Source of the DNA: Candidatus Eiseniibacteriota bacterium | GTDB lineage: Bacteria; Joyebacterota; Joyebacteria; Joyebacterales; Joyebacteraceae | Direction: 5' to 3' | Length of the DNA stretch: 13,462 bases | Assembly: GCA_030639555.1 (NCBI GenBank) | Contig: DAOWCM010000025.1 | Span: forward strand, 1 to 13,462 | In this document: in pieces, positions 1 to 6,874 of the stretch | Layout of the letters: the number at the start of each line of letters is the position of its first letter | How positions within the stretch are numbered: position 1 is the stretch's first letter | Notes under the pieces: model-generated | The model's database searches: none | Told to the model about the DNA's origin: nothing | Seen by the model: only the letters and a program-made list of their open reading frames with translations | Translations under genes and position numbers: made by a program

Positions 1-1175
1 AGGCACTGCCGTCCGGTGCCGGTCGGGACCCTCACCGTGGTAGGGGAACTGCTCGGCGGCGTGCACCACCGGCGGAGCGCCGGGTTCAGTTTCTTTATGT
101 CATCGTACCCGGTACCGGTCGCGTCGGCGATAACCTGGAGATCGACAGCGTCCGTGACCTCAATCGTGTCGTACGAGAGCGGCGTGCCGGCAGTCGGCAT
201 CTCGAACCCGTACTTCGACGGGTTGGTCCCGATGAGAACCGCCGCCATGAACTTCGGTACGAAGTTCTCCGTCTCTCTCGGAAGGTCCAGACACCAGTAG
301 TCCGGACAGGAGGGTCTCTTCCTCTGCGCGCGCTCCACTCGTCCTTCGCCGGAGTTGTATCCTGCCAGTGCCAGCTCCCACGACCCGAACCTCTGGTGGA
401 GCGCCTTGAGGTAGGCACACGCCGCGCGCGTCGCCGTCTCCGGGTCCCGGCGCTCGTCGATCCACCAGTCGACCTTGAGTCCGTACATCCTGGCGCGGCT
501 TGAGATGAACTGCCACATGCCGGCCGCGTGAGCCCTTGAATACGCCTTTGGATTCAGACCGCTCTCGATGACAGCGAGGTAGAAGAGCTCGGGGGGGAGG
601 CCCTCTTCCTCGAGCATCCTGTCTATCATGGGGCGGTAGCGAGGAGCCCGCGAGAGCCAGCGCTCCATGTCCTTGCGGCCCCTGCCCTGGAAGTAGTCCA
701 GCCACTTCTCCACGCGGTCGTTCGTCACGGTGACGACGGGAGCCCCGCAGCCCGTGCTGGGCTCCGTGGGTTCGAGGACAGGAAGCGGTATGGTGTCGAT
801 TCGGGCCGTTTCGGTCGGAACGGCTTGCGCGGCCGGGGCGCCTCGGCCCTCTATCGCCGCCAGGAAGTACCCGACCCTCGCCTTGAGGGAGAATTTCTCG
901 GCTCTGAGCCCCGCGTTGTCCGGGTGGGCGTCGCCGAGCTCAGCCAGCGCCTGCCTGAGGAGGGGACGAGCCGCCTCGAACTCGTCCGTCACGTAGTGGG
1001 CGAGGGCCTCCCTGTAGAGCACGTCGGCCGCTGCGATAGACTCAGCGGCGCCGACGCCGTCCTGCGCCAGCGTCCGCAACTCATCGCTCGGCGCGGGCGT
1101 GACCCGCGACGTGCCGGAGCAACCGGCGACCACGACGACAGTGAACAGTGCGAGTGTGACTCTCAAGAGCTTCAT
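1..1175 (-). CDS. mltD: Membrane-bound lytic murein transglycosylase D-like lipoprotein (C-terminus cut by window edge)
   Basis: A frame open from an ATG at 1175 leftward to the window edge gives 391 residues with no stop. It cleaves the MurNAc-GlcNAc bond of peptidoglycan in the periplasm. Seen: a short basic start MKLLR, a hydrophobic stretch and a lipobox VAGC with Cys19; Ser20 at +2 suggests outer-membrane anchoring. A helical TPR-like region follows (about 35-110). The SLT domain has the catalytic Glu204 in VIESGLNP, then AAGMWQFIS and a GYNSGEGRV motif near Tyr273. From about residue 330 a LysM-like segment begins (DLQVIADATG, then LNPALRRW), as in MltD proteins, which usually end in one or more LysM units; the rest lies outside the window. 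The gene is divergent from the diguanylate cyclase. No good Shine-Dalgarno site precedes the ATG, but the signal peptide supports this start. Confidence 0.93.
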   Translation of the reverse strand, partial: MKLLRVTLALFTVVVVAGCSGTSRVTPAPSDELRTLAQDGVGAAESIAAADVLYREALAHYVTDEFEAARPLLRQALAELGDAHPDNAGLRAEKFSLKARVGYFLAAIEGRGAPAAQAVPTETARIDTIPLPVLEPTEPSTGCGAPVVTVTNDRVEKWLDYFQGRGRKDMERWLSRAPRYRPMIDRMLEEEGLPPELFYLAVIESGLNPKAYSRAHAAGMWQFISSRARMYGLKVDWWIDERRDPETATRAACAYLKALHQRFGSWELALAGYNSGEGRVERAQRKRPSCPDYWCLDLPRETENFVPKFMAAVLIGTNPSKYGFEMPTAGTPLSYDTIEVTDAVDLQVIADATGTGYDDIKKLNPALRRWCTPPSSSPTTVRVPTGTGRQC

Positions 1176-1245
1176 GAGGAGCGAGACTATCCTCTGGAGG
1201 CTAGTCCATGCAAGCAAAAACGCGAGGGAGTGCACGGCGACCTCA

Positions 1246-1274
1246 TTGACTGTACCTTGACTATTGTGTATACT
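1246..1274 (+). promoter_or_regulatory. Sigma70-type promoter for the diguanylate cyclase-yqeC unit
   Basis: TTGACT (1246-1251), a 17-base spacer, and TATACT (1269-1274) match the sigma70 consensus well. Transcription would start near 1281, giving a leader of about 45 bases before the cyclase gene. A second TTGACT (1257-1262) lies 11 bases, one helical turn, after the first. The surrounding DNA is AT-rich compared with its flanks, as expected of a promoter. Confidence 0.6.
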
Positions 1275-1326
1275 TAGTGAAAGAACCGTGCCGGACAATA
1301 TCCGTGACATCTTCTAAGCAATAGTC

Positions 1327-2730
1327 GTGCCTTCAATGCCTATGAAAAAGCCCGCGCGTTCTCCCACGGAGCTCCTGACCGGGCTCCTGCCCATCGATCG
1401 CCTTGACGAGGAGGGCCTGGCTCTCTACAGGAGCGTTGTGTCTTCCCGCGACGAGCGGGCGTTTCGTATGGGGGCCGTGCGTCTGATGGACAGGCTCTGC
1501 GAACTGGGCTACATGCGGAGGCTCTCTCGCACGGAAGACGAGGGGACCGTCCGCCTCACGTACCGGAACCTCCTGACGCTTGACACCGTGTCGATCTCAT
1601 TGGAGCAGCCCACACCGGAGCAGGCCCCGCGGCAGACGTCGGACGCCGGCCCGCCTGCGGTGCTTCCTGAATCGGAGACCTCGGGAGACGAAGAACGGCT
1701 CCGAAGACTCGACGAGCCGCCACGCGCGGCCATGACGCTGTCCTTCCTTCGAGCGGTCGCCGCCTCGAGCCGCCGGACCGATCTCGCCGGGGCGCTCGGA
1801 TACCTCTACGACCTCCTGAAGGACGCGGTCGGGGCCGACCGGGTTGCGCTCGCGATGTCCAAAGGACTCGCTGATTCCAAGACGGGCAACCTCACGGAGT
1901 TCGAGGACGTCTGCGTGTCGAACGAAGAGGACCAGGTCGCACCCCCGGACATCAGGGAGAAGGTCGAGGCGACTGGCGAGGCGCTCTCCATCCAGGACAT
2001 ACGAAGGGACGCCCGTCACGTCCGGTGTTTCCCCGGCCGGGCTTCGGGAGCGCTTGCGGTGGCGCCGCTCAAGGCAGAAGCCTACGTCTACGGCACAATA
2101 GGGATCTGGAGCAGCAGGAGCTACGCGTTCGACTCCAATTCGGTGGCCGTCCTGCAGTTCGTCGCCGAGTTTGCAGCAGGGCTCATCAAGCGCCGACTCG
2201 AGGTCGAGGAACTGATCTTCATCGACCAAACCTGCCAGATCCACAATCGGCGCTACTTCGATGAGCAGCTTGCGCGCGAGATCGCGCGGTCCAAGCGAAC
2301 AGGGAACGCCATGGCGCTCCTGATCGGCGATCTCGACAACTTCAAGAGCGTGAACGACACGCTCGGGCACGCCGCGGGCGACAGCGTTCTGCGACAGGTG
2401 GGGAGGATACTGTCCGAGAACGCGAGGCAGGTGGACATCGTGGCCAGGTACGGAGGAGAGGAGTTCGGGGTCATACTCCCGGACATCTCACGCGAGGGTG
2501 CCCTCACCGTGGCCGAGCGCATCCGCAGCACGATCGCGATGCACGGCTTCATTACCGGGTCCGAGCAGCAGCCCACGTGGGACCTTACCATCAGCATCGG
2601 CGGGGCGCTCTACCCGTTCGATGCTTCCTCGAGAGACGACCTCATGGACAAGGCTGACCGCATCGCCCTTTACCAGGCCAAGCACCTGGGGAAAAACAGG
2701 GTCATCATGTTCGAGGACACACAGAGTTGA
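1327..2730 (+). CDS. GAF-GGDEF diguanylate cyclase
   Basis: 467 residues, predicted to make cyclic di-GMP from two GTP in the cytoplasm. Residues 1-90 form a segment I do not recognise, then a Pro/Glu-rich linker, a GAF-like domain (about 150-285) and a GGDEF domain (about 295-463). In the cyclase domain the metal-binding GDLDNFK and NDTLGHAAGD are intact, and the signature is GGEEF (376-380). RQVD (367-370), five residues before the signature, is a classic inhibitory I-site, so product feedback is expected. The usual DxLTGLxNRR entry motif is degenerate here (DQTCQIHNRR). There is no transmembrane segment, so the GAF domain would sense a cytoplasmic signal. The start is uncertain: GTG 1327, ATG 1336 and ATG 1342 are in frame and none has a clear Shine-Dalgarno site. 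The stop overlaps the next gene. Confidence 0.92.
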   Translation: MPSMPMKKPARSPTELLTGLLPIDRLDEEGLALYRSVVSSRDERAFRMGAVRLMDRLCELGYMRRLSRTEDEGTVRLTYRNLLTLDTVSISLEQPTPEQAPRQTSDAGPPAVLPESETSGDEERLRRLDEPPRAAMTLSFLRAVAASSRRTDLAGALGYLYDLLKDAVGADRVALAMSKGLADSKTGNLTEFEDVCVSNEEDQVAPPDIREKVEATGEALSIQDIRRDARHVRCFPGRASGALAVAPLKAEAYVYGTIGIWSSRSYAFDSNSVAVLQFVAEFAAGLIKRRLEVEELIFIDQTCQIHNRRYFDEQLAREIARSKRTGNAMALLIGDLDNFKSVNDTLGHAAGDSVLRQVGRILSENARQVDIVARYGGEEFGVILPDISREGALTVAERIRSTIAMHGFITGSEQQPTWDLTISIGGALYPFDASSRDDLMDKADRIALYQAKHLGKNRVIMFEDTQS

Positions 2731-3488
2731 CTGGTGACTTCTCTCTTCTTTCGGACGCGCTCGGAATCCGCAGAGGACAGCTGGTCGCGCTCGTGGGAGG
2801 CGGCGGGAAGACAGGGGCGATGCTCACGCTTTCACGCGAGCTCGCGAACAGGGGGTGGCGCGTGCTCGCATCGACAACGACGCGAGTGGGGCAGAGCGTC
2901 GCGACTTCGATGCCGGTGCTGACGATGACGGGTGACGACCCGCCGGAAGGGCTCGCGCGGGCCATGTCCGAGTCCGGGCGCGCCTTTCTCTCAGGCGGGC
3001 TCGGGGACGACGGGAAGCTGCTCGGAGTAGACCCATGGACCCTGACGACGATCAGGGACCGGCGTATCGCAGACGTCGTGATCGTCGAGGCGGACGGGGC
3101 CCGCCAGCTGCCGCTCAAGGTTCCCGGGGAACACGAGCCACTCCTGCCCCAGGGCGTCGACCTCGTGTCACCGGTGGCCGGACTGGACGCGCTGGGGCGG
3201 CCCATCGAACCAGGCTACGTCCACCGTCCGGAGCTCCTGCGTCAGCTGACGAATTCGGACGTGGTCACGCCCCGGGTTATCGCAGACGTCCTGACCTCCG
3301 ATGCAGGCGGGATGAAGGGAGTTCCGGAGAGTTCGGAGGTCTGCCCGATACTCAACAAAATGGACACCGCACCGCGAGAGCTGGCGCTCGAGGTCGCCTC
3401 GGCCGTTCTTGCCAGGCGACCGGACCGCATCCGCCGCGTTCTTATGACGAATCTCCACAACAGAGAATACATTCTGGTGCTGCCTTGA
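2727..3488 (+). CDS. yqeC: YqeC-family putative selenium-cofactor biosynthesis NTPase
   Basis: 253 residues, matching the usual length of YqeC, a P-loop protein linked by genome context to selenium-dependent molybdenum hydroxylases; its exact reaction is not established. Seen: a glycine-rich P-loop GGGGKT (24-29) after a short beta strand, the family signature VEADGAR (120-126) followed by PLKVPGEHEPLLP, and an NTPase-like LNKMD motif near residue 210. The start is TTG 2727, whose last two bases belong to the TGA of the cyclase gene (TTGA overlap), so translation is probably coupled to it. No other selenium gene (selD, selA, yqeB, a xanthine dehydrogenase-like hydroxylase) is in the window. 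The family assignment is firm from the motifs; the role here is inference. Confidence 0.87.
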   Translation: MTGDFSLLSDALGIRRGQLVALVGGGGKTGAMLTLSRELANRGWRVLASTTTRVGQSVATSMPVLTMTGDDPPEGLARAMSESGRAFLSGGLGDDGKLLGVDPWTLTTIRDRRIADVVIVEADGARQLPLKVPGEHEPLLPQGVDLVSPVAGLDALGRPIEPGYVHRPELLRQLTNSDVVTPRVIADVLTSDAGGMKGVPESSEVCPILNKMDTAPRELALEVASAVLARRPDRIRRVLMTNLHNREYILVLP

Positions 3489-3610
3489 GAAGGTTGACAG
3501 GTGGCCGCCTATCGTTCATGCTCTTTCAGCGTCCCGGTCTGTCCAGGCTCGCACGCGGAATCCGAATGTCGAGGCCGCAGCAGGGCCATCTGAGAGCACG
3601 TGCGTTGTGC

Positions 3611-3617
3611 AAGGAGG
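3611..3617 (+). promoter_or_regulatory. Strong ribosome binding site for the RAM-domain gene
   Basis: AAGGAGG lies five bases before GTG 3623. It fixes the start of the small RAM-domain protein and rules out the much longer upstream reading in the same frame, which overlaps yqeC. Confidence 0.8.
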
Positions 3618-3622
3618 TGCAC

Positions 3623-3868
3623 GTGGCAAGAGCTTACGTGAAAATCAACGTCGCAGCAGGGAAGGAGCGCGAGGTCAGAGACAGGCTCCGCGAGAGAGCC
3701 GAGGTCGCCTCAGCCGACCTTACCAGCGGTGACCAGGACATCATCGCGCTGGTTCAGGCCGACAGCTTCGACGAGCTGCTGGACCTGACACTGAACCAGC
3801 TCAGGACGATTGAGGGAGTGACGGGGACGGTGACCAACCTCGTCGTCGACAAGGACGAAGACCACTAG
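3623..3868 (+). CDS. Stand-alone Lrp/AsnC ligand-binding (RAM) domain protein
   Basis: 81 residues from GTG 3623. The pattern ARAYVKINVAAGKEREV, then DIIALVQADSFDELLDL and IEGVTGTVTNLVV, is that of the dimeric alpha-beta barrel RAM domain of Lrp/AsnC regulators, where it binds amino acids and builds oligomers. The helix-turn-helix half is missing, so it is not itself a DNA-binding regulator; such single-domain proteins may sense amino acids or partner with full regulators. It lies 134 bases after yqeC. A possible TTGACA at 3494 in that gap has only a poor -10, so it may be read from the upstream promoter. The fold assignment is good; the ligand is unknown. Confidence 0.85.
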   Translation: MARAYVKINVAAGKEREVRDRLRERAEVASADLTSGDQDIIALVQADSFDELLDLTLNQLRTIEGVTGTVTNLVVDKDEDH

Positions 3869-3916
3869 GTCCCTTCTGACCTGCGTGTCTCCACCGCTGT
3901 ATGCCTGCAGGGGGAG

Positions 3917-4105
3917 CTACTCCAGCTCCGGAAGGTCCTCTGCGGGAATCTCGACCGGAACCCTGCGCTGGGCCACGAACGCAACGACGGCGCCAGCGAG
4001 GATCGCAAGGTCGGCGACGATCAGAATGAACGGGACGCTCAGGCAGAAAGTCGTTGCCACGAGAACAGGAATGACAACCCCAAATGTCTTGGCGGTTGTG
4101 GTCAT
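3917..4105 (-). CDS. Small membrane protein of unknown function
   Basis: 62 residues from ATG 4105 to TAG. Residues 8-30 and about 31-46 are strongly hydrophobic (VVIPVLVATTF, then IVADLAILAGAVVAFVA), which fits a two-helix hairpin or one long helix, followed by QRR and an acidic tail (VEIPAEDLPELE). The positive-inside rule would put the QRR side in the cytoplasm. AGGAG lies 10 bases before the ATG and a second GGAGG only two bases before it. A near-consensus promoter upstream supports expression. I do not recognise a family. It runs opposite to its neighbours on both sides. Confidence 0.62.
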   Translation of the reverse strand: MTTTAKTFGVVIPVLVATTFCLSVPFILIVADLAILAGAVVAFVAQRRVPVEIPAEDLPELE

Positions 4106-4127
4106 GGCCTCCAGACTCCTCTGCAGT

Positions 4128-4145
4128 GGCCGCCGGGCGGCGGCC
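4128..4145 (-). repeat. Perfect GC hairpin in the leader of the small membrane gene
   Basis: A perfect 7-base inverted repeat (GGCCGCC / GGCGGCC) with a 4-base loop sits between the minus-strand promoter (4186-4214) and ATG 4105, 22 bases upstream of the ATG. There is no T-run after it on either strand, so it is not a typical intrinsic terminator. It would fold in the leader RNA and could affect translation or stability; that role is inference. Confidence 0.55.
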
Positions 4146-4185
4146 GGGTGACCCGTCCATCGCGGGTGTTGCTTAACCTGGCTTC

Positions 4186-4214
4186 ATAGTATCACATATA
4201 TTACATGCTGTCAA
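4186..4214 (-). promoter_or_regulatory. Near-consensus sigma70 promoter for the small membrane gene
   Basis: On the minus strand TTGACA (4214-4209), a 17-base AT-rich spacer and TACTAT (4191-4186) make the best promoter match in the window. The start would be near 4179, giving a leader of about 70 bases. The TGA of the possible 58-residue ORF lies inside the -35 box. Confidence 0.65.
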
Positions 4215-4387
4215 GTACTCACGTGGGTGGCCCCTGCTCGCGTCACATCCAGCTGACCCACCGTGAGAGCCAGTCGCACGTTACCACGCGGCTCGGTGTC
4301 CGTCCAGACAAACCTCGGCAGGAACGAAACCTGCTGCTGCACCGCACTGTTCTCCTCTAGCCCCCTGATTCCCCTGCTCGTGGCCAT
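4211..4387 (-). CDS. Possible small hypothetical protein
   Basis: A 58-residue frame from ATG 4387 to TGA fills the gap between comEC and the small membrane gene. Third-position GC is about 74%, first about 64% and second about 48%, the order expected of coding DNA in a high-GC genome. The product is soluble-looking (QQQVSFLPRFVW, then NVRLALTVGQLDV) with no signal peptide. Against it: the only Shine-Dalgarno-like GAGG is 11 bases from the ATG, the same frame stays open back into comEC on the opposite strand, and I recognise no family. Otherwise this stretch is the non-coding leader of comEC. Confidence 0.35.
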   Translation of the reverse strand: MATSRGIRGLEENSAVQQQVSFLPRFVWTDTEPRGNVRLALTVGQLDVTRAGATHVST

Positions 4388-4390
4388 CCA

Positions 4391-6874
4391 ATGCTCGACC
4401 TCAGAGGTAGAGTGCCGGCCCTGATGGCGGCCCTGGCAACGGCTCTGGGAGTCGGTCTGGCCGGGTTCTTCGCCGCCGGCTCCGGGGTTCACATCACCAT
4501 CGTCAGGCTGCTGGCGCCCGCTGGGCTCCTTCTGTGCCTGCCTGCCGCTGTCAACGCCGTTGGCGGTCGACCGGCACGTAGCCTTCTCGCCGACGTCACG
4601 CTCCTCTGCGCGCTGGTCGCAGCCGGATGCGCGCACTACGAAACCTCCCACGGGGTGCTTCCGCCCGACCACATCGCTCTGAAGGAAGTCGGAGCGACCG
4701 TCGCGGTGCGGGCGCGCGTAGCCGAGATCCGGCGGACGTCCTCGGGTCACACCAACGTTGTGATCGAGGTGCTCGGGCTCAGAGACCCGCTTGATCCCGG
4801 AATCCCCGGCGGGCCGGCGTGCGGACTCGTCTGGGCGCGCTGGCCGGACGGCGGCACGCGTCCCACCAGAGGTGACGTGGCGGTACTCTCAGGCGAGCTG
4901 AATGCTCCCGGCGGCCGCAGGAACCCGGGCGCCTTCGACTTCGCCTACTACCTCAGAAACAGAAGCATCCACCGCACGCTACGGCACTGCGAGTTGTTCG
5001 AACTCGAGCGCCCCGAACGACGCTTCGACGTGACTGGATGGATCTACCGTACCCTGCCCGAGAGGGTTCCCGGTGTGCCCGGCGAGGTGCTGCGCGGACT
5101 CCTCCTCGGCACCGGCCGCGAGCTGCCGGACGAGCTGACCGAGGCGTTCAGAAGGTCGGGGACGGTCCACGTGCTCGCCGTCTCGGGGCTGCACGTCGGG
5201 TTCATTGTCCTCATCGTACACGCGCTTCTGAGGTCGCTCCGTGTTCCGCGAAGGCTCTCCTGGCTCCTCGTACTGCCGGCGCTTGTCGGGTTCGTGCTCA
5301 TTGTCGGTCCCAGACCATCTGTCGTCAGAGCGAGCACGATGGCCGCGTTCCTGATCACGGCGCCGATACTCGAGCGGAGGCCGAATCCACTGAACGCCCT
5401 GGGGGCCGCGGCCTTGGCACTCCTCATCGCACGCCCGGGATCGCTCTTCGACCTGGGCTTCCGGCTCTCATTCTCGGCGGTCGCCGGAATCCTCCTGCTG
5501 CACAGTCCGCTGCAGGAAGCGCTGTCGGTTCCGCTCCGCGCACTGGGACGATGGGCCGTCGGACTCGCGCCACCGATCGCACTGTCGCTGTCCGCCCAGG
5601 CGGGCGTCGCAACGATACTGGTCGGGGTCTTCGGAGAGGCCTCGGTGGTCTCTCCGGTGGCCAACCTCGCGGTCGTTCCGCTCGCCGGGCTGTCGGTGGC
5701 TGCAGGCATCGCGATGCTCGTTTTCGAGCCTCTGGGAAGCTGGCCCGCGTCCGCCTTCGCGGCCGTCGCCTGGAGCTCGATCCGGCTGCTCGTACTGATC
5801 ACGGAGCACCTGGGCGACTGTCCCTGGGCGACGGTCCGGGTCGCCTCGCGACTCTGGCCGGCCGTCCTGTGCGCAACGGCGGGGCTCTGTCTCCGCGTGA
5901 GGGCGACGTCCGTCCGCATCGGGCGCGTGGGTACCGTGGTCGTGCTCGCGTCCGGCGTCGTCGCCGCATCGTTGTTCCTCGCGGGACCCGGCAGAAGCTA
6001 CGCGCGAATCGTCTTCTTCGACGTGGGGCAAGGGGACTCCATTCTGCTCGAGCTGCCGCGGCGTCAGTACGCTCTCGTGGATGCGGGGCCTGGGCCAACG
6101 CTCGCGGCCCAGGCTGGAATGCCCGGCGTCCGCGACGCAGGCACCGACGTGGTGCTGCGGCACCTCAGACGCGAGGGTATCACGCGTCTTGCCGCCCTCG
6201 TCGTCACTCACGCGCACGCCGATCACTACGGAGGTGCGGCATCCGTCCTGCTCGGCGTGAGGGTCGACACGCTGATCCTGCCCCTCGGAAGAACTGCCGA
6301 CGTCAGGTTGGCCAACTTGATGGCGGTGGCGAGACGGCGCGGGACGGGCGTTCGCGAGGTATCCTGGGGCGAGACGCTGCGGGTCGGAAACACACTCCTG
6401 ACCGTGCTCTGGCCGGACCCCGCGGTCACACGCGAGTGGTCCGAAAACAACTGTTCAGTGGTCCTCCGGGGGAGCGTGTCGGGACACGACCTCATGCTCA
6501 CCGGAGACATCGAGAGGCGGGCGGAGAACCGGCTCTGCACTGTGCCCGGACTGCTCCCAGCGGGCCTGCTCAAGGCGCCCCACCACGGCTCGGGGACGTC
6601 CTCGACCGAGGGGTTCGTTCGGCGCGTGTCTCCCGGGCTGGCCGTGGTCCAGGTCGGCGAGCGGAACCGCTACGGTCACCCGGACCCTGAAACACTGGAT
6701 CGTCTCGAGGCAGCGGGAGCGACCGTCATGAGAACCGATGTCGACGGAGCGGTCGTCGTCACCTTTCGGAGAGGAAGGGCCGTCGCCCGGTGCGTGGTCA
6801 GCGGCAGAGAATTGGTGCTTCGAGGTCACGGGCCGGGAACGGGTGCGTCGAAGGGATCAGGGGTCGAGCAGTGA
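4391..6874 (+). CDS. comEC: ComEC/Rec2 DNA-uptake channel protein
   Basis: 827 residues, full length for ComEC, the inner-membrane channel that passes single-stranded DNA into the cytoplasm during natural transformation. Three N-terminal membrane helices lead to an OB-like DUF4131 region ending in the typical NPGAFDFAYYLRNRSIHR. The multi-helix Competence domain follows, with FRRSGTVHVLAVSGLHVG and about eight helices to residue 530. The metallo-beta-lactamase-like domain has DVGQGDS (544-550), THAHADH with its metal-ligand cluster (606-612) and APHHGSG (729-735), so the nuclease-like site looks intact. ATG 4391 is the longest start but has no Shine-Dalgarno site; GTG 4412, preceded by AGAGG at four bases, is a good alternative. 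The 3' end overlaps the converging M16 gene by 18 bases. No other competence gene is in the window. Confidence 0.96.
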   Translation: MLDLRGRVPALMAALATALGVGLAGFFAAGSGVHITIVRLLAPAGLLLCLPAAVNAVGGRPARSLLADVTLLCALVAAGCAHYETSHGVLPPDHIALKEVGATVAVRARVAEIRRTSSGHTNVVIEVLGLRDPLDPGIPGGPACGLVWARWPDGGTRPTRGDVAVLSGELNAPGGRRNPGAFDFAYYLRNRSIHRTLRHCELFELERPERRFDVTGWIYRTLPERVPGVPGEVLRGLLLGTGRELPDELTEAFRRSGTVHVLAVSGLHVGFIVLIVHALLRSLRVPRRLSWLLVLPALVGFVLIVGPRPSVVRASTMAAFLITAPILERRPNPLNALGAAALALLIARPGSLFDLGFRLSFSAVAGILLLHSPLQEALSVPLRALGRWAVGLAPPIALSLSAQAGVATILVGVFGEASVVSPVANLAVVPLAGLSVAAGIAMLVFEPLGSWPASAFAAVAWSSIRLLVLITEHLGDCPWATVRVASRLWPAVLCATAGLCLRVRATSVRIGRVGTVVVLASGVVAASLFLAGPGRSYARIVFFDVGQGDSILLELPRRQYALVDAGPGPTLAAQAGMPGVRDAGTDVVLRHLRREGITRLAALVVTHAHADHYGGAASVLLGVRVDTLILPLGRTADVRLANLMAVARRRGTGVREVSWGETLRVGNTLLTVLWPDPAVTREWSENNCSVVLRGSVSGHDLMLTGDIERRAENRLCTVPGLLPAGLLKAPHHGSGTSSTEGFVRRVSPGLAVVQVGERNRYGHPDPETLDRLEAAGATVMRTDVDGAVVVTFRRGRAVARCVVSGRELVLRGHGPGTGASKGSGVEQ

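Noticed and set aside
1597..2370. 257-codon minus-strand frame opposite the diguanylate cyclase
   Set aside because: The plus-strand frame has clear GAF and GGDEF motifs; the antisense product has no recognisable feature.
3494..3522. Promoter TTGACA with CATGCT before the RAM-domain gene
   Set aside because: The -35 is perfect but the -10 has only three consensus bases, so it is not listed as a feature.
3035..3622. Long upstream extension of the RAM-domain gene
   Set aside because: It overlaps yqeC out of frame and is low-complexity; the AAGGAGG at 3611 places the start at 3623.
3913..3929. Inverted repeat GGAGCT / AGCTCC near the end of the small membrane gene
   Set aside because: Short stem without a T-run on either strand; not a convincing terminator.
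4211..4750. Long 179-codon minus-strand frame reaching into comEC
   Set aside because: The part beyond 4387 is antisense to the comEC N-terminus; only the 4211-4387 part is considered as a possible gene.
5038..6690. Open frame of 550 codons on the plus strand within comEC
   Set aside because: It is Arg/Gly/Ala-rich with no domain and lies wholly within the well-supported comEC frame; such shadow frames are normal in high-GC DNA.
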